A stretch of 34,142 nt of DNA, taken from contig NZ_WTUZ01000019.1 in assembly GCF_009882985.1 (NCBI RefSeq), positions 1 through 34,142 of the forward strand, in the 5' to 3' direction. The translations under genes were made by a program, and so were the position numbers. This document shows, piece by piece, positions 1 through 8,837 of the stretch (positions are counted from its first letter, which is position 1; each line of letters begins with the position of its first letter). A model generated the notes under the pieces. The model saw only the letters and a program-made list of their open reading frames with translations, searched no databases and was not told the DNA's origin. The stretch comes from Paenibacillus silvestris (GTDB lineage Bacteria > Bacillota > Bacilli > Paenibacillales > NBRC-103111).

Positions 1-79
1 CGAAGTGCTCCGCTCGACTTGCATGTATTAGGCACGCCGCCAGCGTTCGTCCTGAGCCAGGATCAAACTCTCCATTGTA
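1..79 (-). rRNA. rrs: 16S ribosomal RNA, 5' end only (runs off the left edge)
   Basis: The minus strand reads the universal 16S 5' sequence, including AGAGTTTGATCCTGGCTCAG (the 27F primer site) at about 52-71, followed by the conserved GACGAACGCTGGCGGCGTGC and a start of the V1 region. The mature 5' end is placed near 79 by analogy with Bacillus 16S, where a few bases precede AGAGTTTGATC; the exact base cannot be read from the sequence. The operon is co-directional with lysS, the same lysS-rrn order as in B. subtilis. Confidence 0.97.
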
Positions 80-133
80 GAAAAGCTTAATTGTACTCAT
101 TGACTTGCTAGCGAGATTATTCATCTCATTTAT

Positions 134-184
134 AGTCGATTACTCGACTGTGCTTACTCACTCGTTGTTCAGTTTTCAAAGATC
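134..184 (-). promoter_or_regulatory. rRNA leader with boxA-like antitermination sequence and small hairpin
   Basis: In the pre-16S leader the minus strand has CTTTGAAAACTGAACAACG (about 165-183), which closely resembles the conserved Bacillus rrn leader that contains boxA. Downstream of it, 134-149 forms a perfect 6-bp stem (AGTCGA-TTAC-TCGACT). Family knowledge says such leaders serve Nus-factor antitermination and RNase III processing. The functional assignment is inferred from similarity to remembered Bacillus leaders. Confidence 0.6.
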
Positions 185-228
185 AAGGTTTCTTGTCCTA
201 TCCGCTCTCTTTCGAAAGCCGGAAGACC

Positions 229-257
229 AATATACCATACTGAGTTTTTGTTTGCAA
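229..257 (-). promoter_or_regulatory. rRNA operon promoter, proximal (P2-like)
   Basis: On the minus strand TTGCAA (252-257) is followed by a 17-bp spacer and TATATT (229-234), a good sigma-A match placed about 150 bp before the 16S 5' end. An AT-rich tract lies just upstream, with a CAACTT/AAGTTG inverted repeat at 255-273 that overlaps the -35 box. Tandem promoters are usual for Bacillales rRNA operons. Confidence 0.7.
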
Positions 258-314
258 CTTATTTTTTAAGTTGTTTTCTATCTTTCATCCGTCGACCTCA
301 GCGGCAACTTTTAT

Positions 315-344
315 AAGATACCACAGACGCCACAGACAATGCAA
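315..344 (-). promoter_or_regulatory. rRNA operon promoter, distal (P1-like)
   Basis: On the minus strand TTGCAT (339-344), an 18-bp spacer and TATCTT (315-320) form a plausible sigma-A promoter. It begins right after the lysS terminator and about 85 bp upstream of the P2-like promoter. The match is weaker than P2, and the -10 could instead be the adjacent TATAAA at 310-315 with a poor spacing. Confidence 0.4.
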
Positions 345-354
345 GTACTTTCGA

Positions 355-390
355 CAAAAAATTTCGAGGCACCTTGCGATGCCCCGAAAT
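355..390 (-). terminator. Rho-independent terminator of lysS
   Basis: The minus strand forms an 11-bp stem, ATTTCGGGGCA pairing with TGCCTCGAAAT (one G-U pair), with an 8-nt loop (361-390). A run of T residues follows immediately (355-361). It starts 8 bp after the lysS stop codon and separates lysS from the rRNA promoters. Confidence 0.85.
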
Positions 391-397
391 GGTTCTA

Positions 398-1927
<1,530 letters not shown>

Positions 1928-1935
1928 CTAGAACC

Positions 1936-1962
1936 GGAAAAAAGCTTCCGTAAGGAAGCTTT
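1936..1962 (-). terminator. Terminator or attenuator between greA and lysS
   Basis: The minus strand forms AAAGCTTCC-TTAC-GGAAGCTTT (1941-1962), a perfect 9-bp stem with a tetraloop, followed by T residues (about 1938-1943). It lies about 58 bp after the greA stop and 42 bp before lysS. No convincing sigma-A promoter is visible in the 42 bp between it and lysS, so lysS may depend partly on readthrough. Confidence 0.7.
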
Positions 1963-2019
1963 CCAGACAATTTGCCTATGCTGAGCAAAGGTAAACTGCA
2001 ACGGGGCTGCGGCTGCACG

Positions 2020-2496
2020 CTACTTTTTAATATCAACAATTTGATACTGAATGACGCCAGCTGGAACGTTAACATCAACGGTTGCGCCCTTTTGCTTGCC
2101 AAGAATTGCTTTGCCCACCGGGCTTTCATTAGAAATCTTATTCTGTAGTGGATCAGACTCCGCACTACCTACGATATTGTATTCAACCAAATCACCGAAT
2201 TCCAAATCCTTCAGTGTAACAATAGATCCTACACTTACCGTGTTGATATCAACATCGTCGTTATTAATAATCCGCGCATTGCGCAGCATTTTTTCTAAAG
2301 TAATAATTCTGCCTTCAATAAAGGCTTGTTCGTTCTTCGCATCTTCGTACTCGGAGTTCTCACTGATATCGCCATAACCGATGGCAACCTTGATTCTCTC
2401 CGCAACTTCGCGGCGCTTCACGGATTTAAGATGTTCAAGCTCGTCCTCGAGCCTTCTCAAACCTTCTGGTGTAAGAATGACCTCTTTTTCAGCCAT
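2020..2496 (-). CDS. greA: Transcription elongation factor GreA
   Basis: Binds the RNA polymerase secondary channel and stimulates cleavage of backtracked RNA, restarting stalled elongation complexes. The product from the ATG at 2496 is 158 residues, the usual GreA length. It has the N-terminal antiparallel coiled coil (about 5-75) with the acidic tip segment [16 protein letters not shown], then a C-terminal FKBP-like domain with [13 protein letters not shown]. The frame stays open 35 codons further upstream to a GTG, but that extension has no homology to GreA and no ribosome-binding site, while GGGAGATC precedes the ATG at 2496. A perfect consensus promoter lies about 175 bp upstream. Confidence 0.96.
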   Translation of the reverse strand: MAEKEVILTPEGLRRLEDELEHLKSVKRREVAERIKVAIGYGDISENSEYEDAKNEQAFIEGRIITLEKMLRNARIINNDDVDINTVSVGSIVTLKDLEFGDLVEYNIVGSAESDPLQNKISNESPVGKAILGKQKGATVDVNVPAGVIQYQIVDIKK

Positions 2497-2668
2497 TACC
2501 AACTGATCTCCCGTCATGTGAAAGATTTTCATATCGTTGAATCGATGCTTCCTGCTAGGAGTTAGGTCTTTATAGAGCTGATTCAAGTAGTATGAATTCA
2601 CGGTTATAAAAATTAGGAACTTACTCGTTTGTCTTTCAATATATGCAGGAACACATTAATATTGACTG

Positions 2669-2697
2669 ATTATATTGCAACCGTTTCAAAATGTCAA
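2669..2697 (-). promoter_or_regulatory. greA promoter, perfect sigma-A consensus
   Basis: The minus strand has TTGACA (2692-2697), exactly 17 bp, then TATAAT (2669-2674). It begins just after the dusB stop codon. The expected transcript has an unusually long 5' leader of about 165 nt before the greA ATG. Confidence 0.85.
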
Positions 2698-2718
2698 TCT
2701 CAACCATAGCTGCATGAT

Positions 2719-3735
2719 TTAATGCAGTACGGGAGATTCTTCTTGGCTGTGTGACGACGATTGTGCACCTAGGTGTTCAACGTAATCATTCAGCGTCCGA
2801 ACCATTTCATCACGCTTCAAAGTCTCCATAATGACGTCCTTCACACGAGCGCCTCCCGTCAAACCTTTGAGGTACCAAGCCATATGTTTACGCATCTCTT
2901 TTACTGCAACAGCCTCACCTTTAAGTGCTATGAGTCGATCCATGTGCAGGATTGCGATGCGAATTTTTTCTTCCGGTGTCGGTTCCGGAGGCAGCTCCCC
3001 ATTGGCCAAATATTGAACCGTACGGTAGAGCATCCACGGATTGCCTAATGCACCGCGACCGATCATGACGCCATCCACGCCCGTTTGGTCGAGCATGCGT
3101 TTGGCATCCTCAGGCGTTACCACATCTCCATTCCCAATAACAGGAATCGACAATGCCTGCTTCACTTCCCGGATTATGTTCCAATCCGCTTTCCCCGTGT
3201 AGAGTTGCTCACGCGTACGTCCATGAACACTAACTGCACTACCGCCGCCTCTTTCGACAGCCTTTGCATTTTCGACAGCGAAGATGTGATCAGAATCCCA
3301 GCCGATCCGCATTTTCACAGTAACAGGTTTGTTAACCGCCTTAACGACGGTCTCAATCATTTGCTCAATTCTATCTGGTTGGAGCAGCCAGCGTGCACCA
3401 GCATCACATTTAGTGATTTTGGGAACCGGGCAACCCATATTAATATCAATGATATCAGCGTTGGTATGCTGATCTACGATTTTGGCTGCTTGCACGAGTG
3501 TCTCTGTGTCGCCGCCGAAAATTTGTAGACTGAGCGGTTTCTCGCGATCATCTACATACAGCATTTCCATCGAACGGGTATTCCCGTGAACGATAGCTTT
3601 ATCACTTACCATCTCCGCACATACCAGCCCTGTGCCAAACTCTTTGGCAATCAGACGGAATGCAGGATTACAAACGCCTGCCATTGGGGCAAGCACAACT
3701 TTATTGGGAGCTTCGACATTACCTATTTTCAGCAC
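2719..3735 (-). CDS. dusB: tRNA-dihydrouridine synthase DusB
   Basis: FMN enzyme that reduces uridines in tRNA to dihydrouridine using NADPH. From the GTG at 3735 the protein has 338 residues. TIM-barrel motifs are clear: APMAGVCNPAFR near the N-terminus, NMGCPVPK with the catalytic Cys (C102), PVTVKMRIGWD, VHGRTREQLYTGKADW, GNGDVVTPEDA and VMIGRGALGNPW for flavin phosphate binding. The start at 3735 is chosen over a GTG at 3762 because GAGAGGTGA sits at ideal spacing before it and the protein then begins at LKIGN, as DusB usually does. It is the last gene of the folate operon, 16 bp after the small HTH gene, and its stop lies just before the greA promoter. No terminator is visible. Confidence 0.93.
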   Translation of the reverse strand: MLKIGNVEAPNKVVLAPMAGVCNPAFRLIAKEFGTGLVCAEMVSDKAIVHGNTRSMEMLYVDDREKPLSLQIFGGDTETLVQAAKIVDQHTNADIIDINMGCPVPKITKCDAGARWLLQPDRIEQMIETVVKAVNKPVTVKMRIGWDSDHIFAVENAKAVERGGGSAVSVHGRTREQLYTGKADWNIIREVKQALSIPVIGNGDVVTPEDAKRMLDQTGVDGVMIGRGALGNPWMLYRTVQYLANGELPPEPTPEEKIRIAILHMDRLIALKGEAVAVKEMRKHMAWYLKGLTGGARVKDVIMETLKRDEMVRTLNDYVEHLGAQSSSHSQEESPVLH

Positions 3736-3751
3736 CGAAGATTCACCTCTC

Positions 3752-3964
3752 TTATCTCGCACCTACTGCGACTAATTCGTCCGGCTCTATATCAAGCACT
3801 TGCGAGATTTTGTTAATGATTTTCGTATCCGGCTTACGTGTTCCTCTTTCAATTGCGCCCAAAATGGCGATCGATACGCCGAGCAAATCTGCTAATTCAT
3901 TCTGGGTATACCCTTTTAATTTACGAAAAGCGCGTATGCGCTGAGCTACTGAGCTTTTTTCCAT
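3752..3964 (-). CDS. Small XRE-family helix-turn-helix protein (YazB-like)
   Basis: A 70-residue protein that is essentially one Cro/CI-type HTH domain. RIRAFRKLKGYTQNELADLLGV forms the first helices and recognition helix, then SIAILGAIERGTRKPD and a final helix ending DEL. It matches the size and position of B. subtilis YazB, between folK and dusB. It overlaps the 3' end of folK by 19 bp and is followed after 16 bp by dusB, so it is translated from the folate operon mRNA. Its DNA target is not known to me. Autoregulation or control of the folate genes would be a guess. Confidence 0.85.
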   Translation of the reverse strand: MEKSSVAQRIRAFRKLKGYTQNELADLLGVSIAILGAIERGTRKPDTKIINKISQVLDIEPDELVAVGAR

Positions 3965-4461
3965 AACACAACGCCTTCCTTTCCTTCCAGTTTCTCCAAA
4001 TTCGCAGAGATGAATTCAAAAGCAGCATCTTGCCGCTCGTAGAGAACCTCTGAGAGAGGGACTAATACAAAAGCCCGCTCATGCATCCGCGGATGCGGAA
4101 TGATCAAGTCGGGGGTCGTAAGCTGCTTGTCGCCGTACAGAAGCAAATCCAGATCGATCGTTCTCGGACCCCAGCGCACGTCGCGCTTTCTCCCCAATCG
4201 ATTCTCAATGTCCAGCAGTTTGGATAACAAATCTTCTGCAGGAATAACCGTTTGAATCTGAACGACCATATTAAGAAATGCAGACTGGTCTACATAACCG
4301 ACCGGCTCGGTTTCGTAAATACTGGACAAGCCAGTAACGACAATACCGGGTTCCTGATTCAGCGCTGTAATCGCATCCTGCAAATATTGTTCGCGATTAT
4401 TTATATTGGATCCTAATGCGACGTAAGCTGCAATGCTTCGTTCTCGTTCTTCGGCTGTCAT
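3946..4461 (-). CDS. folK: 6-hydroxymethyl-7,8-dihydropterin pyrophosphokinase (HPPK)
   Basis: Transfers pyrophosphate from ATP to 6-hydroxymethyl-dihydropterin, giving the substrate of dihydropteroate synthase. The 171-residue protein shows the HPPK landmarks: AYVALGSNINNREQYL at the N-terminus, SSIYETEPVGYVDQSAFLNM, and the signature RWGPRTIDLDLLLYG followed by IPHPRMHERAFVLVPL. Its ATG overlaps the folB stop in an ATGA arrangement (4 bp), which implies translational coupling. Its own 3' end overlaps the small HTH gene. Confidence 0.97.
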   Translation of the reverse strand: MTAEERERSIAAYVALGSNINNREQYLQDAITALNQEPGIVVTGLSSIYETEPVGYVDQSAFLNMVVQIQTVIPAEDLLSKLLDIENRLGRKRDVRWGPRTIDLDLLLYGDKQLTTPDLIIPHPRMHERAFVLVPLSEVLYERQDAAFEFISANLEKLEGKEGVVLWKKAQ

Positions 4462-4826
4462 GACGTTGCCCGCTTTCGGTTAATCTCTACAGTAACGCCG
4501 TCAAAAATAACGGCAAAGGGCGGATGCGGCTTGATGACGCGAACCGTCACTTCATTGATACTAGTATAAGTATGAAGAAGCTCTGATGCAATGTTTTCCG
4601 CTAAAGCTTCAATTAATTGGAAAGTGCGTCCTTCGACAATTTCTTTCACTTTGAAGAAAACTTCGCCGTAATTCACCGTATCGTCGAGATGATCCGACTG
4701 ACCGGGTTTGTGAAGTGGAAGCATGAGCTCTACGTCCACATAGAAACGTTGACCCAATTTATTCTCTTCCGGAAATACACCATGATTACCAAAAAACTGC
4801 ATGCGGGACAGTGTGATTTTGTCCAT
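4458..4826 (-). CDS. folB: Dihydroneopterin aldolase
   Basis: Converts 7,8-dihydroneopterin to 6-hydroxymethyl-7,8-dihydropterin and glycolaldehyde in folate synthesis. It is 122 residues, typical for FolB. Recognisable segments are FFGNHGVFPEENKLGQRFYVD near the N-terminus, the conserved DDTVNYGEVF, and VRVIKPHPPF with the lysine conserved in the family. A strong AAGGAGG lies just before the ATG. It sits 17 bp after folP and overlaps folK by 4 bp. Confidence 0.96.
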   Translation of the reverse strand: MDKITLSRMQFFGNHGVFPEENKLGQRFYVDVELMLPLHKPGQSDHLDDTVNYGEVFFKVKEIVEGRTFQLIEALAENIASELLHTYTSINEVTVRVIKPHPPFAVIFDGVTVEINRKRATS

Positions 4827-4843
4827 ATATGTAACCTCCTTCT

Positions 4844-5659
4844 TTATGAGCGAATAATGGCATCCGTCATGACGGCCGCCCGCTTGGTCGCTAGTACATC
4901 ATGCACACGAACGATACCGCAGCCCTGTGCGATTCCTAACACGACAGTTGAAAGCGATCCTTCCAACCGCTCTGCAGGTGGCAGATTTAGAGTCATGCCG
5001 ATCACGCTTTTGCGCGATGTACCCAAGAGAACTGGATACCCAAGATCAACAAGGGGACGCAGTTGGTTCATTAGTTGCAAGTTCTGTTCGTACGACTTAG
5101 CAAAACCGATGCCAGGGTCCAAAATAATCCGTTCGTCGCGAACACCAGCGTCTCGCGCTTGATTCACATATAGCTGAAGATCGCTCAGCACCTCTGGTAG
5201 AAAATCCTTATATTCCGTGTTCAACCGATTATGGGTAATAATGAAGGGACAATCATAGCTCGCTGCTACGTCAGCCATTCGAGAATCGGCCTGCCCGCCC
5301 CATACATCGTTGATGATGTGTGCACCCGCCGCCAAAGCTTGCTTGGCAACTTCAGCTTTATACGTATCTATAGAAATTGGAACATTAATTTCGCGGCTTA
5401 GCGCCTCAATGACAGGGATTACCCGGCGAAGCTCTTCTTCCTCAGTCACCTCTGCAGATCCCGGACGGGTAGACTCGCCTCCTATGTCAATGATGTCTGC
5501 ACCATCCTCAACCATCTGCTGAGCTCTGTGTATCGCGTCTTCCACTGTGACATAAGATCCTCCGTCCGAAAAGGAGTCCGGCGTTACGTTCAATATGCCC
5601 ATGATGATCGTTCGATCACCGATGGGCAGCTCATGTCCTTTGCAGGATAACACTTTCAT
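4844..5659 (-). CDS. folP: Dihydropteroate synthase (DHPS)
   Basis: Condenses hydroxymethyl-dihydropterin pyrophosphate with p-aminobenzoate to give dihydropteroate. It is the target of sulfonamides. The 271-residue TIM-barrel protein carries both DHPS signatures: GILNVTPDSFSDGG (about 22-35) and IDIGGESTRPGS (about 58-69). NDVWGGQAD, LDPGIGFAKS and LLGTSRKSVIG, the phosphate- and pterin-binding loops, are also present. AGGAAG precedes the ATG. It lies 41 bp after pabC in the same operon. Confidence 0.97.
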   Translation of the reverse strand: MKVLSCKGHELPIGDRTIIMGILNVTPDSFSDGGSYVTVEDAIHRAQQMVEDGADIIDIGGESTRPGSAEVTEEEELRRVIPVIEALSREINVPISIDTYKAEVAKQALAAGAHIINDVWGGQADSRMADVAASYDCPFIITHNRLNTEYKDFLPEVLSDLQLYVNQARDAGVRDERIILDPGIGFAKSYEQNLQLMNQLRPLVDLGYPVLLGTSRKSVIGMTLNLPPAERLEGSLSTVVLGIAQGCGIVRVHDVLATKRAAVMTDAIIRS

Positions 5660-5700
5660 CTGCTGTTCACTTCCTGTGTGTTTATCTATTTATCGATATA

Positions 5701-6564
5701 TCAATTTTCGTTATATTTTCGAATCAGCTCACGGGTTATTGGACCGACTGTTCCTGTGCCAACGGAGACCGCTTGTCCACTAGGTGTATATAGAATTGTG
5801 ACTGGAACTATTTCTTGAATAGAATTAACCAGAAACACCTCATCAGCCTCCGCCAAATCTTCCCAACGATATAAACCATCTTGCGTAGCTATCTGCCCCT
5901 GCTCGGCAATCCGTAGTACATGCGCTCTAGTGATTCCAGCCAAAATGCCTGTATCCAGTGATGGTGTGTAACAAGTACCATCCTTGATGAAAAAGATATT
6001 GCTGACAATGCCTTCAGCCACATATCCCTCTTCACTCATCATCAGACCCTCTGCGCCCGTGGCCCAAGGGTATTGGGCTAGCTCTCTTTTGGCCAACATA
6101 TTGTTCATATAGTGAAAGGACTTGAATCGGTACAAGCCCTCCGGTGTGTTTCGAGGCAGCTTCAGCAGTTGTAAGGCTTTGCCCTCTTCGTAGATCTTCG
6201 TATCCCTAGGTGGGAGAGCTTTGATATAGACAATTTCGGTAGGCTGCCCGTAGTCCCCCGAAGGAAGACCTAGCGCTTCTACTCCAGCTGATACGGAAAA
6301 ACGAATATAAGCATCCTGGAGCTCGTTCGCAGCAAGCAGTTCATTGACTAGCTTCTGTACGCGGTCAAGATCAGGTTCATACCCAATACCCAGTTCCTTG
6401 CACCCCTCAGCAAGGCGATTCATATGTTCAACGAGGAGAAAAGGAACCTTGTTATAGGTACGGAAGGTCTCAAAGAGACCGATTCCGTAAAGAAAACCGT
6501 GATCATAAACCGAGACCACGGCCTGTTGTTCATCTATAAGCTTGCCATTGATGCTAATGATCAT
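5701..6564 (-). CDS. pabC: Aminodeoxychorismate lyase (PLP-dependent, fold type IV)
   Basis: Releases pyruvate from 4-amino-4-deoxychorismate to give p-aminobenzoate. The 287-residue protein belongs to the branched-chain aminotransferase/ADC lyase family: VYDHGFLYGIGLFETFR at the N-terminus, the PLP lysine probably K148 in RFKSFHYMNN, the cofactor-phosphate region LMMSEEGYVAEGIVSNIFF, and GITRAHVLRIAE. Its ATG is 3 bp after the pabA stop and its ribosome-binding site lies within the end of pabA. A D-amino acid or branched-chain aminotransferase would look similar, but the position between pabA and folP strongly favours PabC. Confidence 0.93.
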   Translation of the reverse strand: MIISINGKLIDEQQAVVSVYDHGFLYGIGLFETFRTYNKVPFLLVEHMNRLAEGCKELGIGYEPDLDRVQKLVNELLAANELQDAYIRFSVSAGVEALGLPSGDYGQPTEIVYIKALPPRDTKIYEEGKALQLLKLPRNTPEGLYRFKSFHYMNNMLAKRELAQYPWATGAEGLMMSEEGYVAEGIVSNIFFIKDGTCYTPSLDTGILAGITRAHVLRIAEQGQIATQDGLYRWEDLAEADEVFLVNSIQEIVPVTILYTPSGQAVSVGTGTVGPITRELIRKYNEN

Positions 6565-6567
6565 AAA

Positions 6568-7149
6568 TTATGCTCCTGCTTTAGCCGTTCGGCGAAGAAA
6601 ATTACGCAGCATTTGGTGCCCATGCTCCGTGATAATGGATTCTGGGTGAAACTGAACGCCCTCAATCGGATATTCCTTATGACGCAGGGCCATGATTTCC
6701 CCTTCAGCGGTACGCGCACTAACTTCCAAGCAATCCGGCAGTGTCTCTGCTTTGACAATCAAGGAATGGTAACGTGTTGCGATAAAGGGAGATGGCAACC
6801 CTTCAAATAGCGTTTGGCCATCATGAAAAATTTCTGAAGTCTTGCCGTGCATTAAGCGCTCAGCGCGAATGACGTCGCCGCCAAAAGCTTGTCCGATGGA
6901 CTGATGTCCCAGACAAACGCCGAAAATGGGGATTTTACCCTTGAAATGGTCAATCAGTGATAGGCTAATACCGGCTTCATTCGGCGTGCAAGGACCCGGA
7001 GAGATTAAGATATGGTCCGGCGCTAAGGCCTCCACACCCGCTAAATCAATTTCGTCGTTGCGACGAACGATGACTTCTTCCCCAATTTCCCCCAAGTATT
7101 GTACGAGGTTGTACGTAAACGAATCATAATTATCAATCACTAAAATCAT
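6568..7149 (-). CDS. pabA: Aminodeoxychorismate/anthranilate synthase glutaminase subunit
   Basis: Class I glutamine amidotransferase that supplies ammonia to PabB, and in Bacillus also to TrpE, where the gene is called trpG. It has 193 residues. The catalytic triad is visible as C79 in [11 protein letters not shown] and H168/E170 in VQFHPESI, with the oxyanion loop [11 protein letters not shown]. The gene lies between pabB and pabC with a 33-bp gap upstream and GGGGAG before the ATG. A cluster of (G/U)AG triplets overlaps this ribosome-binding site and is listed separately as a possible TRAP target. Whether the protein serves both PABA and tryptophan synthesis depends on whether the genome has another trpG, which cannot be seen here. 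Confidence 0.95.
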   Translation of the reverse strand: MILVIDNYDSFTYNLVQYLGEIGEEVIVRRNDEIDLAGVEALAPDHILISPGPCTPNEAGISLSLIDHFKGKIPIFGVCLGHQSIGQAFGGDVIRAERLMHGKTSEIFHDGQTLFEGLPSPFIATRYHSLIVKAETLPDCLEVSARTAEGEIMALRHKEYPIEGVQFHPESIITEHGHQMLRNFLRRTAKAGA

Positions 7150-7210
7150 TCTAAGCTCCCCTTTCGTCAGCCCTGCTCAGGCTTAAGCTCGGCTCATGCT
7201 CCGCTCGCTA
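7140..7210 (-). promoter_or_regulatory. Candidate TRAP RNA-binding site over the pabA ribosome-binding site
   Basis: On the transcribed strand nine GAG/UAG triplets occur in 71 nt, starting at 7210, 7206, 7201, 7195, 7190, 7178, 7158, 7153 and 7142. AAG triplets at 7184 and 7163 fall in some of the gaps. Most spacers are 1-3 nt, with a few longer gaps. The run spans the pabB stop, the pabA Shine-Dalgarno sequence and the ATG. In B. subtilis the tryptophan-bound TRAP protein represses trpG (pabA) by binding about nine such triplets over its ribosome-binding site. The resemblance is seen in the sequence; function is inferred and requires an mtrB gene elsewhere. Confidence 0.45.
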
Positions 7211-8721
7211 TATTCGATTGCTTTCCACATCGCTTTGGCTTTATTCAAGGATTCGATATACTCACGCTCAGGAATAGAATCAATTACGATCCCTGCTCCT
7301 GCTTGAATATGCCCCATACCTTCTGCCGCCACTAGCGTGCGTATAATAATATTAAATTCCATATTGCCATTATAGTCAATCCACCCCATAGACCCCGTGT
7401 ACGGGCCGCGGCGGACCGGTTCTAATTCTTCGATGATTTCCATCGTCCGAATCTTCGGCGCGCCTGTGATTGTCCCTCCTGGGAACGTAGCTGCAATGAC
7501 ATCATACGCATCTCTACCTTCCGCCAGCTCGCCAACCACTTCGGAGACGATATGCATGACATGGGAATAGTACTCGATAACCATGAAGTCTTTGACCCGG
7601 ACGGAGCCGTACTTCGAAATACGGCCAAGGTCGTTGCGCTCGAGATCGACCAGCATGACGTGCTCGGCGCGCTCTTTTTCGTTGTCGATGAGCTCGCCAG
7701 CCAGGCGCAGGTCATCCTGTTCGTCCTTGCCGCGCGGGCGCGTGCCAGCGATAGGACGCGTCCGCAGGACGCCGTCCTCCAGCTGCACGAGCAGCTCCGG
7801 CGAGCCGGAGACGAGGGCGAAGCCTGCGAAGCGCAGCAAGCCCATGTAAGGCGAGGGATTGACGATGCGCAGCGCCTCGTAGATCTCTTCCGGCGTCGTG
7901 TTCAACCGCCGGCTCTGTCTCACTGACAAGTTGACTTGGAACACGTCACCTTGAGAGATGTAGGCTTGGATGCGCTGCACCGCCGCCATGTAGTCGGCTT
8001 TGCCGAACGCAGGCTCGATGCCTGCGATGCTCTCTACATCGATGTGCAGCTGCTCGCGCGCGATCGATGTCCCTTCCGGGCCGCTGATCTGCGAGCCCGC
8101 CGCGCCGTTACCGCAGATGGCCTGCCAGCGACGGAGCATGGCCTCTGCCTGGGCTTGCGCCTGCACGTACAGCTGCTGCAGATACGCGTCATCCGCAGCC
8201 AGGTCGGCCTGCAGGGGCATGTGCACTGTGAGGTATAGGCTCTTCTCAAGGTGATCCACAGCCCATACTTGATCATACATGGCGAAGCTGTAATCTGGAA
8301 TTGGCAGATCATCCGCCGCTTGTGTTGGTAGCTTCTCGATGGTTCGAACTACATCGTAACTCCAGTAGCCGACGCATCCGCCTAAAAACTTAGGACCGCC
8401 TTCTACTTTGGGACTCTGATAGGAGGACATCCATTCTTTCACGATGGAAAGCGGTTCGCCTTTCACGCGGGTTACATGACCGGACAAGGTTATTTCGGCT
8501 TCCAAACCTTTTCCATGTACAGTCGAGAATGGTTGTAAGCCGAGGAACGTGTATCGTCCTCCCTTCCCGCTCTCCAGCACGAAGGAATCCGGCGCCGCTT
8601 CCTTCCAGGCTGCTTCCCATGAGAAGATGCGATCTTCGTCCAGTTCAAACTTAACGACGTAAGGCAACATGGTATACGCGGAGGACCAACTGCGCCATTG
8701 CTCTATAGTTGTTACTATCAT
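7183..8721 (-). CDS. pabB: Aminodeoxychorismate synthase component I
   Basis: With PabA converts chorismate and glutamine to 4-amino-4-deoxychorismate. The 512-residue protein has the N-terminal half of the anthranilate synthase I family (FLGGCVGYWSYDVVR around 120) and a complete C-terminal chorismate-binding domain: VFQVNLSVRQSR, SPELLVQLEDGVLRTRPIAGTRPRG, EHVMLVDLERNDLGRI, TFPGGTITGAPKIRTMEIIEELE, GPYTGSMGWIDYNGNMEFNIIIRT and AGAGIVIDS. PIAGT (rather than the tryptophan-synthesis variants) and the operon favour PabB over TrpE. The start is ATG with GGAAGGAGGG upstream. It is the first gene of the folate operon. The stretch about 7600-8230 (residues about 165-375) is far more GC-rich than its flanks. 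Confidence 0.94.
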   Translation of the reverse strand: MIVTTIEQWRSWSSAYTMLPYVVKFELDEDRIFSWEAAWKEAAPDSFVLESGKGGRYTFLGLQPFSTVHGKGLEAEITLSGHVTRVKGEPLSIVKEWMSSYQSPKVEGGPKFLGGCVGYWSYDVVRTIEKLPTQAADDLPIPDYSFAMYDQVWAVDHLEKSLYLTVHMPLQADLAADDAYLQQLYVQAQAQAEAMLRRWQAICGNGAAGSQISGPEGTSIAREQLHIDVESIAGIEPAFGKADYMAAVQRIQAYISQGDVFQVNLSVRQSRRLNTTPEEIYEALRIVNPSPYMGLLRFAGFALVSGSPELLVQLEDGVLRTRPIAGTRPRGKDEQDDLRLAGELIDNEKERAEHVMLVDLERNDLGRISKYGSVRVKDFMVIEYYSHVMHIVSEVVGELAEGRDAYDVIAATFPGGTITGAPKIRTMEIIEELEPVRRGPYTGSMGWIDYNGNMEFNIIIRTLVAAEGMGHIQAGAGIVIDSIPEREYIESLNKAKAMWKAIEYSERSMSRA

Positions 8722-8785
8722 AATTGCCCTCCTTCCAATAATATCCGAGGATTAGTTGTCCATTAGTATACTCCAACCTATCACA

Positions 8786-8818
8786 GAAAAAAAGCCCCAG
8801 CTGCGGGAGCTGGGGCTT
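8786..8818 (-). terminator. Rho-independent terminator of cysK
   Basis: A perfect 11-bp stem, AAGCCCCAGCT pairing with AGCTGGGGCTT, with a 5-nt loop (8792-8818). On the minus strand it is followed directly by a run of T residues (8786-8793). It lies 20 bp after the cysK stop and separates cysK from the pab/fol operon. A TATACT on the minus strand at about 8766-8771 could be the -10 of a pabB promoter, but no good -35 accompanies it. Confidence 0.93.
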
Positions 8819-8837
8819 GTTGAGTCGAAAATCAATG

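Noticed and set aside
2497..2601. A 35-codon in-frame upstream extension of greA
   Set aside because: It would start at a GTG with no ribosome-binding site and matches nothing in GreA. The ATG at 2496 has a site and gives the normal length.
2710..2727. CTGCAT/ATGCAG inverted repeat at the dusB stop codon
   Set aside because: Only a 6-bp stem with no T-run, so it is not credible as a terminator.
7552..8254. Long plus-strand open frames opposite pabB
   Set aside because: They are antisense to a complete pabB in the GC-rich block, without ribosome-binding sites or known domains.
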